A stretch of DNA of 64,000 nucleotides from Solobacterium sp. (lineage in GTDB: Bacteria; Bacillota_I; Bacilli_A; Erysipelotrichales; Erysipelotrichaceae), in NCBI GenBank assembly GCA_024693325.1, contig JAILLA010000002.1, forward strand, positions 90,597-154,596. Reading direction: 5' to 3'. This document shows, piece by piece, positions 37,950 through 48,298 of the stretch. Position 1 is the stretch's first letter. Each line of letters starts with the position of its first letter. Made by a program: the position numbers and the translations under genes. The notes beneath the pieces are model-generated. The model worked only from the letters and a program-made list of their open reading frames with translations. It was not told the DNA's origin and made no database searches.

Positions 37950-38693
37950 ATGGAAGAATTCAAAGTCACGATTGAAAAGTTTGAAGGCCCGCTGGACCTG
38001 ATGCTGCATCTGATCAAGGAAAAACAGCTAGACCTGTTTGACCTCGATGTCAACGTTCTGACAGACCAGTATATCGGCTATCTGAACGCCATGAAAGAGC
38101 TGCATCTTGAGATCGCCAGCGAGTATTTGGTCGAGCTTGCCGATCTGATCGAATACAAATCCAAACGGCTGCTTCCCAAGGATGACAGCGAGCTGAACGA
38201 TGAATATGAAGAAGACCCGAAGGAACGCCTGATCAGGCGCCTGCTTGAATATCAGCAGTTCAAGGAGGTCAGTTCCCAGCTCAACGCTTTATATGAACAG
38301 CGTCAGAAGATGATGTCCAAGCCTTTGTCACAGGAAGCGGATGAATGGATCAACAGTACGGATGACCTGCATTATGAAGGGAATCCGAATGATCTGTTCA
38401 AGGCAATGCGCAAATGCATGATGCGTCTGCGTCTTGCCAGACCGATCGAAACGAAGTACACTGCCCGTGAGATCTCCATGGAAGACCGTGAACTGGAAGT
38501 GCGTGCCAAGCTTGACCGGCTTGGACCGACGTTCCGGTTTGAGGCACTGCTGGATGACTGTCATGATGTCCCGATGTTCATTGCGACATTCCTGGCTGTG
38601 CTCGATCTTGCAAGACAGCACATTCTCGCTTTTACGATCGATGAAAACGAAACGATCTGGTTTTCCAGAGGTATAGGTATAAGCAATGGATGA
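37950..38693 (+). CDS. scpA: Segregation and condensation protein A
   Basis: ScpA is the kleisin that bridges the SMC dimer for chromosome compaction and segregation. The 247-residue protein opens with MEEFKVTIEKFEGPLDLMLHLIKEKQLDLFDLDV, the family N-terminal domain that contacts the SMC neck. The middle is a linker, and the C-terminal winged helix (about 170-245) contacts the SMC head. The ATG at 37950 lacks a ribosome binding site but lies 9 bases after a perfect extended -10, so leaderless translation is likely; an upstream in-frame ATG at 37890 lies within the leuS terminator and is rejected. scpB overlaps its end by 8 bases. Confidence 0.93.
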   Translation: MEEFKVTIEKFEGPLDLMLHLIKEKQLDLFDLDVNVLTDQYIGYLNAMKELHLEIASEYLVELADLIEYKSKRLLPKDDSELNDEYEEDPKERLIRRLLEYQQFKEVSSQLNALYEQRQKMMSKPLSQEADEWINSTDDLHYEGNPNDLFKAMRKCMMRLRLARPIETKYTAREISMEDRELEVRAKLDRLGPTFRFEALLDDCHDVPMFIATFLAVLDLARQHILAFTIDENETIWFSRGIGISNG

Positions 38694-39339
38694 AGAAAAG
38701 AAAGAAATCAATCTGAAGATCGTAACGGAACAGAAACCCGTCCAGCTGCAGGACCCTGAACTGGCAAAGGCACTGTATCCGGAAGGATATATTGAAACAG
38801 GAATGGCGCAGGCGATCCTGGAAGGACTGCTGTTTATCGTCGGTGATGAAGGACTTACGGCAGAACAGGCTGCCAGAAGCCTGGAAATACCGGAAGAACG
38901 CGTGAAGCAGCTCATGGATGATCTGCAGGTCAAATACCTGGATGATCAGTACGGCATCGAGATCGCCAATTACGGAGGAACATACAGGTTCCTTTCCAAG
39001 GCGGTCGTCCATCCGTACGCAAAGAAGCTGTTTCAGCTGTCCAAGACCTCGACATTGTCACAGGCAGCTCTTGAAACGCTCGCGATCATTGCCTATAAAC
39101 AGCCGATCACCCGTGTTGAGATCGAAGAGATCCGCGGCGTAGGAGCTGATATGATGCTGAGAAAACTGGAAGCCAGGGATCTGATCAGGGTATCCGGCCG
39201 TTCGGATGCGCCGGGACGCCCGATCCTCTATGAAGTGACCGATGAGTTCATGGATTCATTCAAGCTGCTGAGCCTGGATGAATTGCCGGCGCTTCCCCAG
39301 TTTGAAAATGAAGAAAGTGATGAGCTGTTCGACCAATGA
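38686..39339 (+). CDS. scpB: Segregation and condensation protein B
   Basis: ScpB binds ScpA in the SMC complex. The 217-residue protein has a 38-residue N-terminal extension rich in Lys and Glu before the usual start (AQAILEGLLFIVGDEGLTAEQ). Two winged helices follow, with LSQAALETLAIIAYKQPITRVEIEEIRGV (about 126-154), the strongest family signature. The end is acidic. Its start overlaps scpA by 8 bases, and its stop overlaps the next lipoprotein start by 4 bases, so it is in one translation chain with both. Confidence 0.94.
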   Translation: MDEEKKEINLKIVTEQKPVQLQDPELAKALYPEGYIETGMAQAILEGLLFIVGDEGLTAEQAARSLEIPEERVKQLMDDLQVKYLDDQYGIEIANYGGTYRFLSKAVVHPYAKKLFQLSKTSTLSQAALETLAIIAYKQPITRVEIEEIRGVGADMMLRKLEARDLIRVSGRSDAPGRPILYEVTDEFMDSFKLLSLDELPALPQFENEESDELFDQ

Positions 39340-40097
39340 AGAAACTGATGATATTATGCATGGGTGCGGTACTGCTGTGCGGATGCTCGGCACCGGAAAA
39401 GAAAGAAGATCCGGACGCGACACCGGAACCGGTGACATATGCCTGCCGCTATATCGACAAGTACGATTATTCCCAGCCTGCCGGTTTTTCCGACATGGTC
39501 AGCGATGACTGGTATGATACGGCACTGTTTGCCGGAGATTCCCGTATGGGTTCGATCGCACTGTACGGTACGCATGACAATGCCCAGGTGGAATATGTTA
39601 CTTCCCTGAACCTGATGAGGATCGGCAATATGCCTGTCGACGGCAGGGATGACGGAAAGACACTGATGGACATCCTTGAAGAAACGGAAAAGGATAACAT
39701 CTACCTGCTGTTCGGCATCAATGAGATCCGTAATCCGAATTTCGATGCGTTCGGTGAAAAGCTGCAGGAGATCGTAGATATGCTGAGGAAAGACCATCCG
39801 ACACGCAGCATATACCTGATCCTGTCGTACCACCCCGATAAGATCGACGGCCTGCCTGAACCGGCACTGACCGAACATTTGAACAATCTGAATACGACGA
39901 TCTCGGAGATCGCGAAAAACAGCCATATCTACTTCGTCAATCCGGATGACGGACTTGACGATGAAGCAGGGACAGTGATAGATGATTATGTATGGGACGG
40001 CCTGCACTTCAATGTGCCGGGTGCCCGTGCTTTTGAAGAATATCTTGGATATCATGTTGTAAGGAGAGAGAAATATGTTCAGGAAATTTGTGAGTAG
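39336..40097 (+). CDS. SGNH/GDSL-family lipoprotein
   Basis: A 253-residue lipoprotein with a signal ending in LLCGC (Cys17). SGNH blocks are present: block I FAGDSRMG (about 65-72), the block III Asn in LLFGINEIRNP and block V DGLHFN (Asp and His of the triad) near 221-226. Such enzymes are acyl-esterases or acetylhydrolases, some of which act on cell-wall polymers. It overlaps the end of scpB by 4 bases and the next lipoprotein by 23 bases, so it belongs to the scp operon. Substrate unknown; a wall or teichoic acid O-acyl group is a guess from location and fold. Confidence 0.85.
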   Translation: MKKLMILCMGAVLLCGCSAPEKKEDPDATPEPVTYACRYIDKYDYSQPAGFSDMVSDDWYDTALFAGDSRMGSIALYGTHDNAQVEYVTSLNLMRIGNMPVDGRDDGKTLMDILEETEKDNIYLLFGINEIRNPNFDAFGEKLQEIVDMLRKDHPTRSIYLILSYHPDKIDGLPEPALTEHLNNLNTTISEIAKNSHIYFVNPDDGLDDEAGTVIDDYVWDGLHFNVPGARAFEEYLGYHVVRREKYVQEICE

Positions 40098-40524
40098 TCT
40101 GGCAGCACTTCTGCTGCTTGCAGGATGCAGCGGCGGAGGCTCTTCAGCCAGCCCTACATCAACAGGAGAAAAGATCGTCAAGAATCTGAATCTGACGGAA
40201 AAGATGGACGCAATGGATGAAAGCCAGATCAACGGGCTGTTCTTCTTTGAGGACGGAACCGTCAAGTCTTCCAGCCTGTATCTTGCCAATGATCAGACGG
40301 CGGATGTAGTAGGCGTATTTGAGGCCGAGAATATGGACTCTGTCAAGCAGTGTGTCCGCACATATCTGGAAACGACAAAGCTTCAGAACCAGAATTATAA
40401 CCCGGAAGAGGTATTTAAGATCGATAACGCTGTCATTGATGATAACGGAAAGACACTGATCCTGGTCGTATGCGACGATCTGGAGAGTGCAAAGAAGGAA
40501 GTTAAGTCAGCACTAGGCAAATAA
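40075..40524 (+). CDS. DUF4358-type lipoprotein
   Basis: A 149-residue lipoprotein: signal ending LLLAGC (Cys18), a Gly/Ser stretch, then a domain with ESQINGLFFFEDGTVKSSSLYLANDQTADVVGVFEAEN that fits DUF4358 as I remember it. It starts 23 bases before the end of the SGNH gene, in a different frame, behind AAGGAGAGAG, so it is translationally linked. It closes the scp operon; a terminator lies directly after the stop. Function is unknown. Confidence 0.82.
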   Translation: MFRKFVSSLAALLLLAGCSGGGSSASPTSTGEKIVKNLNLTEKMDAMDESQINGLFFFEDGTVKSSSLYLANDQTADVVGVFEAENMDSVKQCVRTYLETTKLQNQNYNPEEVFKIDNAVIDDNGKTLILVVCDDLESAKKEVKSALGK

Positions 40525-40548
40525 GGTACCTGTTCAGGTATCTTTTTT
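40525..40548 (+). terminator. Terminator of the scp operon
   Basis: GGTACCTG pairs with CAGGTATC (one G-T pair) around a 2-base loop plus stem end, followed by six T residues. It begins directly after the stop codon. Confidence 0.8.
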
Positions 40549-40627
40549 CATGAACAGAACTGATGATATGAATTGAGAGAGTACCGTGCGTCAGATAAAA
40601 TATCTGTGCCGGAAAGGAGTACATAGC

Positions 40628-41923
40628 ATGATCGAACGTTATTCCCGCAAAGCAATGCGCGATGTCTGGAGCGAAGAAGCCAAATTCCGGGCATGGCTTG
40701 AAGTAGAGATCCTGATCGATGAAGCCTGGAGCATCCTCGGGGAGATCCCCGCAGAAGATGTTGTACTGATCCGGAAGAATGCCAGATTCGATGTTGACCG
40801 TATCCTTGAGATCGAACAGGAAACAAGACATGATGTTGTCGCATTTACCAGATGCGTATCCGAAAGTCTTGGAGATGAAAAGAAATGGATCCATTACGGT
40901 GTCACAAGCACCGATGTCGTAGATACGGCCAACGGCATCCGTTTCAAAAAAGCAGATGAGATCCTGCGGCAGGATATTCTTGACTTTATGGAGATCCTCA
41001 AGGAAAACGCTCTTAAATACAAGGATACCGTATGCATGGGAAGGACACACGGCGTACATGCCGAGATCACGACATTCGGCATGAAGTTTGCGCTGTGGTA
41101 TGAAGAAATGAAGCGTAACCTCGACCGTTTTGATCTTGCGCGCAGGGACGTGGAAGCCGGCAAGATCTCCGGAGCGGTAGGAACATTCGCGAATATTCCG
41201 CCGTTTGTACAGGATTATGTATGCGAACATCTCGGGATCCAGTCTGCCCCGATCTCTACACAGATCCTGCAGAGAGACAGGCATGCCTTCTATTTTGCGA
41301 CACTGGCTGCGATCGGCGCCTCCCTGGAGCAGATGGCAACGGAGATCAGACATCTGCAGAGAACGGAAGTACGTGAAGCGGAAGAACGTTTCCGTGCCGG
41401 CCAGAAGGGTTCCAGCGCAATGCCGCACAAGCGCAACCCGATCGGCAGCGAAAACATCTGCGGATGCGCACGCGTACTGAAGGGATATATGGTCACAGCC
41501 TATGATAACGTAGCACTATGGCATGAGCGTGATATCTCACATTCCTCGGCTGAACGGATCATCGCACCGGATGCGACGGAACTGCTGGACTATATGCTTT
41601 ACAGGTTCGGCAATATCCTGAAAAACCTGACCGTTTTCCCGGAACAGATGGAAAAGAACATCTGGCTGACAGACGGCGTCATTTTCTCACAGAGGTTCAT
41701 GCTGAAGCTGGTCGAGAAGGGATGGTCACGTGAGAAAGCATATGATACGGTACAGCCGCAGGCGATCTATGCCTGGACGAACCATGTTTCCTTCAGAAAA
41801 CTGATGGAAAATGTACCGGAAGTAACAGCAGTCCTGACACCCGAAGAAATCGATGACTGCTTTGATACGGCTTACCATATCAGAAATGTCGATGAAGTCT
41901 TCCGGAGAGTAGGTATTCTATAA
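40628..41923 (+). CDS. purB: Adenylosuccinate lyase
   Basis: PurB acts twice in purine synthesis, splitting SAICAR and adenylosuccinate with release of fumarate. The ATG at 40628 follows AAAGGAG; 431 residues. The fumarase-superfamily signature [12 protein letters not shown] (about 268-279) holds the catalytic Ser loop. [13 protein letters not shown] (about 85-97) and [14 protein letters not shown] (about 139-152, catalytic His) are the other conserved blocks. purA lies nearby on the other strand (45287-46570), so both enzymes of the IMP-to-AMP branch are in the window but not in one operon. Confidence 0.97.
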   Translation: MIERYSRKAMRDVWSEEAKFRAWLEVEILIDEAWSILGEIPAEDVVLIRKNARFDVDRILEIEQETRHDVVAFTRCVSESLGDEKKWIHYGVTSTDVVDTANGIRFKKADEILRQDILDFMEILKENALKYKDTVCMGRTHGVHAEITTFGMKFALWYEEMKRNLDRFDLARRDVEAGKISGAVGTFANIPPFVQDYVCEHLGIQSAPISTQILQRDRHAFYFATLAAIGASLEQMATEIRHLQRTEVREAEERFRAGQKGSSAMPHKRNPIGSENICGCARVLKGYMVTAYDNVALWHERDISHSSAERIIAPDATELLDYMLYRFGNILKNLTVFPEQMEKNIWLTDGVIFSQRFMLKLVEKGWSREKAYDTVQPQAIYAWTNHVSFRKLMENVPEVTAVLTPEEIDDCFDTAYHIRNVDEVFRRVGIL

Positions 41924-41969
41924 TTCAGACAGTATGATGTGATCAATACTTCATGCTTACAGGAGATAC

Positions 41970-42887
41970 ATGAACAGAAAAAGCACACTGGCAAGACTGG
42001 CACTGCTCACAACGGCGGTCATATGGGGAAGTTCACTGACGGTAGTGAAACGTTCGACGGATACCATTCCGCCGCTTTTTCTGCTTGCCCTGAGGTTTTC
42101 CATTGCAGCTGTCGTATTGATGATCTGTTTCAGGAAGCAACTGAAGCTGATCGACCGGAGTTACCTGCAAAGCGGTTTCGTGATCGGCTTTTTCCTCTTT
42201 CTTGCTTATTGTTCACAAACGATCGGCGTTACTACGGCGATGCCGGGCAAGAGTTCATTTCTGTCCGCATCCTACTGTGTCATCGTGCCGTTTCTCTGTA
42301 TATTCACAGAAGACAGGATTCCCACGGTCCACAATGTGATCGCTGCACTGCTTTGTACCTGCGGGATCTGCCTGGCGGTATTTGCCGACGGCATCATGCT
42401 CACCAGAGGAGATTGCCTGGCTGTTTTGTCCGCTTTCCTGTTCGCTTCCCATATCGCATCCGTATCAGCCTGCGGAAAAGGTAAGGATCCTGTTCTGATC
42501 ACGATCCTGCAGTTTGTTTCCGCGGCGTTCTTCTCGTGGATCAGTGCATTTCTGTTTGAATCAATGGATGTCACTGCACTGCAGGGGGATGCCCTGTACG
42601 GAACACTGTATCTTGCGCTTGCATGTACGGCTTTATCACTGCTGTTTCAGAACATCGGCCAAAAGTATACCGATCCATCCGAAGCTTCATTGATCCTGAG
42701 CCTGGAGTCGGTATTCGGTGTGGTCTTCGGAGTGATCTTTTACCGGGAAGCGCTGGATCTTCCGCTGATCGCAGGTTTTGTCCTGATCTTCACTGCGATC
42801 ATCATCACCGAAACAAGACCGGCGTTTCTGAATATGAAAAAAACGCGCCCAAGCGCGTTGGATCAGATCTCAGACCGTCTTCAGTGA
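41970..42887 (+). CDS. EamA-family (DMT) transporter
   Basis: A 305-residue drug/metabolite transporter with ten predicted helices in two EamA repeats. The first repeat opens with ARLALLTTAVIWGSSLTVVKRS, and the second carries the usual ending LESVFGVVFGVIFYREALDLPLIAGFVLIFTAIIITET. CAGGAG precedes the ATG. The substrate of such carriers (amino acids, nucleosides, drugs) cannot be read from sequence. Its last 18 bases overlap the converging cutC gene, and a hairpin in its coding sequence probably terminates cutC. Confidence 0.9.
   Translation: MNRKSTLARLALLTTAVIWGSSLTVVKRSTDTIPPLFLLALRFSIAAVVLMICFRKQLKLIDRSYLQSGFVIGFFLFLAYCSQTIGVTTAMPGKSSFLSASYCVIVPFLCIFTEDRIPTVHNVIAALLCTCGICLAVFADGIMLTRGDCLAVLSAFLFASHIASVSACGKGKDPVLITILQFVSAAFFSWISAFLFESMDVTALQGDALYGTLYLALACTALSLLFQNIGQKYTDPSEASLILSLESVFGVVFGVIFYREALDLPLIAGFVLIFTAIIITETRPAFLNMKKTRPSALDQISDRLQ
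42836..42859 (-). terminator. cutC terminator inside the EamA coding sequence
   Basis: Read on the minus strand, AACGCGC pairs with GCGCGTT around TTGG and is followed by a T run (complement of the A run at 42836-42843). It lies 11 bases beyond the cutC stop. Confidence 0.75.
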
Positions 42888-43574
42888 ATCAAGGATCGCC
42901 GTGATCTTCCGTTCATCACAGGCATAATACGTTCCATGATCATCATAGGCTGATTTCGCGGAAAAATGGATCTGACAGGCACCGGACTGCCTGATGATGT
43001 CTTTCACATTATCACCTGATACGCCGCCGCCCGGCAGGATCTGGATGTCCTGTCCGTACAAGGCGATGAGGTTGGCAAGCAGGGGAATGCCTTCGACAGC
43101 ATTTGCGGCATGTCCTTTTGTCAGGACGCGGTCTATGCCGCATCCGATCAAAGTCTCGATCGCTTCAAAGGGGTCAGGTGTCAGGTCAAAAGCCATATGG
43201 AAGACCGCTTCTTTCTGATAGGAATGCACAAGCTCCGCCATATCACGGACCAGTGCTTTATCGATCGTATCATTCGGATTCAGGAAACCGAATACGATAC
43301 CGTCGGCTTTATTTTCAAGAAATGTTTCTGCATCATCGAACATAGTACGGATCTCTTCTGCCCGGTAAACAAAACCGGCAGCTCTGGGTCTGACCATGCA
43401 GATGATCTTTTTTGTACTGCGTCTGCGGGCACTCATGAATTCATGAAAAGAAGGCGTGAGTCCGTCAAGCTCAAGCGCGCAGTTCAGCTCGATCCTGTCG
43501 ATCGGAAACCTTTCAGCCAGCAGACAGTCACGGATGCTTCCGGCGCACAGTTCTGTTGTGATCCCTCTAATCAT
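42870..43574 (-). CDS. cutC: CutC-family protein
   Basis: A 234-residue TIM-barrel protein of the CutC family, first linked to copper homeostasis, though direct metal binding is debated. Family motifs are RIELNCALELDGLTPS (about 27-42), IICMVRPRAAGFVY (57-70), VFGFLNPNDTID and RVLTKGHAANA, with PGGGVSGDNV near the end. GTGAGGT is its ribosome binding site. It runs divergently from the acetyltransferase at 43633 and convergently with the EamA gene. No copper ATPase is nearby. Confidence 0.92.
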   Translation of the reverse strand: MIRGITTELCAGSIRDCLLAERFPIDRIELNCALELDGLTPSFHEFMSARRRSTKKIICMVRPRAAGFVYRAEEIRTMFDDAETFLENKADGIVFGFLNPNDTIDKALVRDMAELVHSYQKEAVFHMAFDLTPDPFEAIETLIGCGIDRVLTKGHAANAVEGIPLLANLIALYGQDIQILPGGGVSGDNVKDIIRQSGACQIHFSAKSAYDDHGTYYACDERKITAILDSLKTV

Positions 43575-43599
43575 AATGCATACCTCACATTCTGTTCCC

Positions 43600-43608
43600 T
43601 GCTATAAT
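43600..43608 (+). promoter_or_regulatory. Extended -10 promoter of the acetyltransferase operon
   Basis: TGCTATAAT is a perfect extended -10; no -35 is evident. The leader is about 18 bases and carries GAGAGGAG. Confidence 0.6.
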
Positions 43609-43632
43609 ACTATACATTGAGAGGAGTTTCAT

Positions 43633-44112
43633 ATGATCGTACGCAGAGCTGAGGAACGCGATATTCCGAGAATACTGGATCTGCTTGTGCAGGTGCTGAA
43701 TATCCATGCGGAAGGCAGACCGGATCTGTTTATTCCCAATACAACAAAATATACGGTCGATGAACTGAAGGTCATGATCCGGGATGACAATGCACCGATA
43801 TTTGTCGCGGATGAGAACGGTGAAGTGCTCGGCTATGCATTTACCGTGATGCAGAGACGTCTTCATAACAATAACATGACCGATATCAAAACACTGTTTA
43901 TCGATGATCTGTGTGTGGATGAGAAAGCAAGGGGAAAACATGTCGGCAGAACGATCTTTGATCATGTAAAAGAATATGCCCGGTCAGAGAACGTATACCA
44001 TATTACACTCAACGTCTGGTCATTCAATGACAAGGCGATCAGCTTCTATGAGAATGTTGGGCTGAGACCGATGGAGACTGTAATGGAGCTGATACTGGAT
44101 GAGCAGAAATAG
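43633..44112 (+). CDS. GNAT-family N-acetyltransferase
   Basis: A 159-residue acetyltransferase. Motif A is seen as LCVDEKARGKHVGRTIFDH (about 96-114, with the R/K-G-x-G loop) and motif B as ITLNVWSFNDKAISFYENVGL. The family is near RimI/aminoglycoside-type GNATs, but no specificity can be assigned. A ribosome binding site GAGAGGAG precedes it. The next lipoprotein gene overlaps its end by 14 bases. Confidence 0.88.
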   Translation: MIVRRAEERDIPRILDLLVQVLNIHAEGRPDLFIPNTTKYTVDELKVMIRDDNAPIFVADENGEVLGYAFTVMQRRLHNNNMTDIKTLFIDDLCVDEKARGKHVGRTIFDHVKEYARSENVYHITLNVWSFNDKAISFYENVGLRPMETVMELILDEQK

Positions 44113-45256
44113 GTTTATTATCTTATTTGCAGGTCTGTTACTGATCCTTTCCGGCTGCAGCAAGCCCAAGGAAAGATCCAGGGATACCACGGAATTCAGG
44201 GCTGTCATTGTGTCCGATCTGCACTATACGGAAAACAAAGGTACTGTCAGTACGATCGTACCGCTGATCCGGGAATCCCGTGCCTGCTATGAAGCGTTTT
44301 TCAAGGAAGTCCTTGATCAGCATCCGGATGTTCTGATCATAACCGGCGATAATACAAACAGCGGAAACACTGATGATGTACAGGCACTGTCGGCAATGCT
44401 CAGACAGATCAAAGATGCCGGCATCAGTATCGTGATGACGACCGGCAATCATGATTTCAACAATATGCTGCCGGGTGCCTATGAAGAAGCTTACTTTCCG
44501 CTGTTTGATATCCACAGCAGGGATACTTCTTCTCTCAGCTACAGTGCTTTGAAAAACGGCGTGCTGATGCTTGGAATGGATGACTGCACCGACAGCAATA
44601 ACACCGGTGCATCTTTCGGCAAAGATACCATGAAGTGGCTCAAAGGACAGCTGAAGGAAGCGGAAGACAACGGCTGGCGCGTTCTGTTCTGTTCGCACCA
44701 CAGTGTTCTGAGCAATGCCGGAGGATCATATACGATTGCCAATCAGGAACTGGCAGATACACTGAAAAAAGGCGGGGTACAGCTGTGCCTGACAGGACAC
44801 CAGCACTCCCAGCATATCCTGACAGATGGATCATTGTATGAGATCATCTCAGCCATGCCGCTGACAGGCGCGCATCTGTACGGCAATCTCGTCATGAATG
44901 ACACGGGGATCCACTATCATACAAGGTCCATTGATTTTGAGACATATGGCTCTGATGAGCTGAAAATACTTATTGCCGGGGCAGAACAGAATTCATCAGA
45001 AAACTTCCGGACAACATTTACATCCATGTTTGAAGCAGATGGTGTCAAAGCGGAAGAAATGGAAGACTGCCTGGAATGCGCATCGATCCTGATGCAGGCA
45101 CAGTCCGAAGGAAAACTCGGATCACAGGCAGAAAAGATCAAAGCACATCCTGGATATGAACGGATGCTGAAGGCACTTCAGCCGACAAATTACGGTCCCT
45201 GGATCAACAGCATGATGCAGCATCCTTCAGATTCAGACCATCTTGAGATCCATTGA
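44099..45256 (+). CDS. Calcineurin-like phosphoesterase lipoprotein
   Basis: A 385-residue exported phosphoesterase with lipobox LSGC (Cys19). The metal-site set is intact: VSDLHYTE (D-x-H, about 36-43), IITGDNTNSGN (GD), TTGNHDFN (GNHD), FCSHHSVL (H) and LTGHQHSQH (GHxH). The C-terminal third (about 290-385) is helical and unassigned. The ATG lies within the end of the acetyltransferase gene, so both are co-translated. Compare the other phosphoesterase at 31245, where the first His and the GNHD motif are changed. Confidence 0.9.
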   Translation: MSRNRFIILFAGLLLILSGCSKPKERSRDTTEFRAVIVSDLHYTENKGTVSTIVPLIRESRACYEAFFKEVLDQHPDVLIITGDNTNSGNTDDVQALSAMLRQIKDAGISIVMTTGNHDFNNMLPGAYEEAYFPLFDIHSRDTSSLSYSALKNGVLMLGMDDCTDSNNTGASFGKDTMKWLKGQLKEAEDNGWRVLFCSHHSVLSNAGGSYTIANQELADTLKKGGVQLCLTGHQHSQHILTDGSLYEIISAMPLTGAHLYGNLVMNDTGIHYHTRSIDFETYGSDELKILIAGAEQNSSENFRTTFTSMFEADGVKAEEMEDCLECASILMQAQSEGKLGSQAEKIKAHPGYERMLKALQPTNYGPWINSMMQHPSDSDHLEIH

Positions 45257-45282
45257 AAAAAGCAGGGGATGACCCTGCTTTG
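45257..45282. terminator. Bidirectional terminator between phosphoesterase and purA
   Basis: AGCAGGG pairs with CCCTGCT around a 5- to 6-base loop. The A run on its left gives six T residues for the minus-strand purA; the + side T run is short. Confidence 0.7.
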
Positions 45283-45286
45283 ATGG

Positions 45287-46597
<1,311 letters not shown>

Positions 46598-46692
46598 CTA
46601 ACACCATCTGCGCTGTTTGCATTATAAATGCATGAAAATCAAAATGCATACCCGCCATTCATTGAAACAAATGTGCTATGATCTTTCATATT

Positions 46693-46701
46693 TGGTAGAA
46701 T
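46693..46701 (+). promoter_or_regulatory. Extended -10 promoter of the Mrp-type ATPase gene
   Basis: TGGTAGAAT lies 21 bases before the start and precedes AGAAGGAG. Confidence 0.5.
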
Positions 46702-46722
46702 AGTTCAGAAGGAGTGAAAACT

Positions 46723-47565
46723 ATGAGTCAAAATCAGAACCCTGAAAACTGCAACCACAATTGCGAAGGATGCACAGCTGACTGCAGTTCGAGACAGGGG
46801 ACGGACAGTTTCAGGATCGATCCGAGTCCTCGTTCGTCTATTAAAAAGATCATCGGTGTTGTATCAGGAAAAGGCGGTGTCGGCAAGTCATTCGTGACAT
46901 CTGTACTGGCTTCAGAAATGCAGAGAAGAGGCTATAGAACTGCCGTTCTTGACGGAGATATTACCGGTCCCAGCATGGGCAAGGCATTCGGTATCAATGA
47001 AAAAGCTACAAGTGACGGTCAGCTGATCTATCCGTATGTTACTGAAAACGGCATGCAGATCATCACGGCAAACATGCTGCTGGACAGGGATGACCAGCCG
47101 ATCATCTGGAGAGGACCGATGGTCGCGGGTATCCTCAAACAGTTCTATCAGGAAGTATTCTGGGATGATGTCGATTTCATGTTCATCGACATGCCTCCGG
47201 GAACGAGCGATGTACCGCTGACGATGTTCCAGAGCATTCCGCTCGACGGCATTATCGTTGTAACGAGCCCTCAGGATCTTGTATCCATGGTCGTTGAAAA
47301 AGCGGTCAACATGGCAAAGATGATGAACATCAACGTACTCGGTCTTGTTGAGAACATGAGCTATGTTGAATGTGACAAATGCGGTGAGAAGATGTATGTC
47401 TTCGGAAAGTCGCATATTGCTGAAGTATCCGGAAAAACAGGACTGCCTGTACTGGCACAGGTCCCTCTGAGATCAGCACATGCTGAAGCATCCGACAACG
47501 GAACGATCGAAGACCTGGAAGTACCTGAACTGAAAGAAGCAGCAGATCTTATCGAAAAACTTTAA
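46723..47565 (+). CDS. Mrp/NBP35-type P-loop ATPase
   Basis: A 280-residue member of the Mrp/ApbC group, iron-sulfur cluster carriers. The ATG at 46723 has AGAAGGAG upstream. The first 30 residues are Cys-rich (NCNHNCEGCTADCSS), which may hold a cluster. The deviant Walker A is GKGGVGKSFV (about 46-55), with FIDMPPGTSD as Walker B and a C-terminal CXXC pair CDKCGEKMYVFG (about 213-224), the bridging cluster site of the dimer. No suf genes are adjacent. Confidence 0.9.
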   Translation: MSQNQNPENCNHNCEGCTADCSSRQGTDSFRIDPSPRSSIKKIIGVVSGKGGVGKSFVTSVLASEMQRRGYRTAVLDGDITGPSMGKAFGINEKATSDGQLIYPYVTENGMQIITANMLLDRDDQPIIWRGPMVAGILKQFYQEVFWDDVDFMFIDMPPGTSDVPLTMFQSIPLDGIIVVTSPQDLVSMVVEKAVNMAKMMNINVLGLVENMSYVECDKCGEKMYVFGKSHIAEVSGKTGLPVLAQVPLRSAHAEASDNGTIEDLEVPELKEAADLIEKL

Positions 47566-47572
47566 GACAACG

Positions 47573-47589
47573 TTCACATAAACTTCATA
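47573..47589. promoter_or_regulatory. Direct repeat before the response regulator gene
   Basis: TTCACA and TTCATA are separated by 5 bases (11-base pitch), the arrangement recognised by PhoB/PhoP-type OmpR regulators. It lies 35 bases before the regulator start and could be an autoregulatory site. The match is to the general form only. Confidence 0.35.
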
Positions 47590-47623
47590 TTTGAAGCGTA
47601 GTGTAACAGCAGGAGGACAGTTT

Positions 47624-48298
47624 ATGACAAGAATACTGATTACCGATGATGAAGCAAAGATCAGGGAGATGATCCGTAAATACGCGGAATTCGAAGGATT
47701 TGAAGTTGATGAGGCAGTTGACGGCATGGAAGCTGTCAGCAAATGTCTGAGCAATCAGTATGATCTCGTCGTCATGGACATCATGATGCCGAATCTGGAC
47801 GGGTTCAGCGCATCCAAGGAGATCCGCAAGGCAGATCCTTCCATGCCGATCATCCTGCTGTCAGCACTTGGTGAAGAGTATGACCGTATCCACGGTTTCG
47901 ACATCGGAGTCGATGACTATGTTGTAAAGCCTTTCTCCAGCAAAGAACTGATGATGCGCATTCACGCGATCCTGAAGCGCGTGCATCCGGAGACAACGGA
48001 AGCACAGGTCTACCGTCTGGAAGGACTGGAGATCGATTATTCAGCCAGGATCGTCAGGATCGACGGAGAAAAGATCCAGCTTTCACCGAAGGAATATGAC
48101 CTGCTTGTTTATCTTGTGAAGAATGCAGGCATCGCCCTGACAAGGGAACAGATCCTGCAGACAGTCTGGGGATATGATTTCTTCGGCGATGACCGTACGC
48201 TGGATACACATATCAAGCTTTTGAGGAAAAATCTCGGGGATTACAGCAAATATGTTGTCACCCTGAGAGGGGTAGGATACCGCTTTGAAAAAGACTAG
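47624..48298 (+). CDS. OmpR-family response regulator
   Basis: A 224-residue regulator. The receiver domain (1-118) has the acidic pair Asp8/Asp9, phospho-acceptor Asp52 in VVMDIMMPNLDG and the Lys in VVKPFSS. The winged helix (about 130-224) ends in VTLRGVGYRFEKD, typical of OmpR/PhoB. The ATG at 47624 has GCAGGAGG upstream. The kinase gene overlaps by 14 bases. Sequence alone does not tell whether it is WalR-like or PhoP-like. Confidence 0.94.
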   Translation: MTRILITDDEAKIREMIRKYAEFEGFEVDEAVDGMEAVSKCLSNQYDLVVMDIMMPNLDGFSASKEIRKADPSMPIILLSALGEEYDRIHGFDIGVDDYVVKPFSSKELMMRIHAILKRVHPETTEAQVYRLEGLEIDYSARIVRIDGEKIQLSPKEYDLLVYLVKNAGIALTREQILQTVWGYDFFGDDRTLDTHIKLLRKNLGDYSKYVVTLRGVGYRFEKD

